Of a DNA stretch of 27,496 nucleotides, positions 27,071-27,496 are shown in pieces; the first letter of the stretch is position 1; every line of letters begins with the position of its first letter. The DNA is from Ophiothrix spiculata (lineage: Eukaryota > Echinodermata > Ophiuroidea > Amphilepidida > Ophiotrichidae), in the NCBI GenBank assembly GCA_000969725.1, contig JXSR01S073163.1. One strand, 5' to 3'. The notes beneath the pieces are model-generated. The model was not told the DNA's origin. It did no database searches and worked only from the letters and a program-made list of their open reading frames with translations. Made by a program: the position numbers and the translations under genes.

Positions 27071-27496
27071 TATTGGTTTGTATCTTCTGAAAAAACAAGG
27101 GTTCTATGAATCGAAATAGGTGAAAATTAAACCTTTTACGTCATTTTTATAATGAGCACGCCTACCACTTTGAGCATGTTGAGCGCTCTAATCTCCCGGA
27201 CCTATTCACGTTGCAACTCCTCATGCAATACCCCTGCGGAAAGCAATTGGTGGCTTCTAGACAAAAGTTGATATGACTACTTTTTTCCTTTACATCACAG
27301 AAGAACGGTCCACAAAGCTAAGTTACCTCATCTATAGTTTTCAATGTTATTGTTTTTTATTATTATTTTAAGATAGAAAAAAAGAAAGAAAATTAAAATG
27401 GCAGTTCTAAACTTGTCTAAACTTAAAAAACAACAACCAAGTATACATGATGAGCACCCGTTTTAAACGCCTATCCTATTATTGTAACCCACTGTG

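Larger units (their letters stand above)
23846..27496. other. Intron upstream of exon A, no exon recognised
   Basis: No block with the charged helical character expected just after the ANTH domain, so the 5' part of PICALM lies beyond the right edge or was missed. 24100-24250 is pyrimidine-rich. MITEs lie at 25756-26096 and 26834-27070. Confidence 0.55.

Noticed and set aside
1-27496. CRISPR array, phage or bacterial defence or biosynthetic cluster
   Set aside because: Spliced eukaryotic gene structure, no regular spacer array, no operon-like runs of open frames.

Overview
The window is animal (metazoan) nuclear DNA from an AT-rich, intron-rich genome full of transposon debris. One gene can be identified. 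It lies on the minus strand and covers almost the whole window: the C-terminal tail of a clathrin-assembly adaptor of the PICALM/AP180 family (Drosophila lap and C. elegans unc-11 belong to the same family). Eight exons between 23845 and 637 join without a frame conflict into 1686 nt, or 562 codons, open throughout. The N-terminal ANTH lipid-binding domain lies beyond the right edge of the window. The extreme C-terminus is either beyond the left edge or not recognisable. The species cannot be named from the sequence. A marine invertebrate, either a deuterostome or a lophotrochozoan, is my best guess.

Layout, right to left in transcription order. 23846-27496 is intron with two or more MITEs and no exon I can recognise. 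Exons then follow at 23653-23845, 20250-20381, 19201-19317, 13596-14381 (a 786-nt exon with a hexapeptide array), 12627-12722, 9063-9128, 4344-4512 and 637-763. A ninth, candidate cassette exon sits at 3799-3867. Introns run from about 0.9 to 4.8 kb. The junctions linking exons 1 to 7 are all phase 1, so the interior exons are symmetric and could be skipped without a frameshift.

The introns hold three 5'-truncated non-LTR retrotransposon remnants in the same orientation as the gene, one tRNA-derived SINE, a degenerate tandem repeat of 105-130 bp units, several minisatellites, and about sixteen short inverted-repeat elements (MITE-like). Several of these have readable target-site duplications: TTAA, TA, an 8-bp hAT-like ACACATAC, CAATGG and AGTTG. 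The most unusual is a TTAA/CCCTAACAC family (three copies) that carries a tRNA-like segment. It has split a monomer of the tandem repeat at its TTAA.

I see no operon, CRISPR array, phage, defence system or other multigene cassette. The gene-level novelty is the lineage-specific FxDQSA array in the clathrin-adaptor tail and the possible extra cassette exon.
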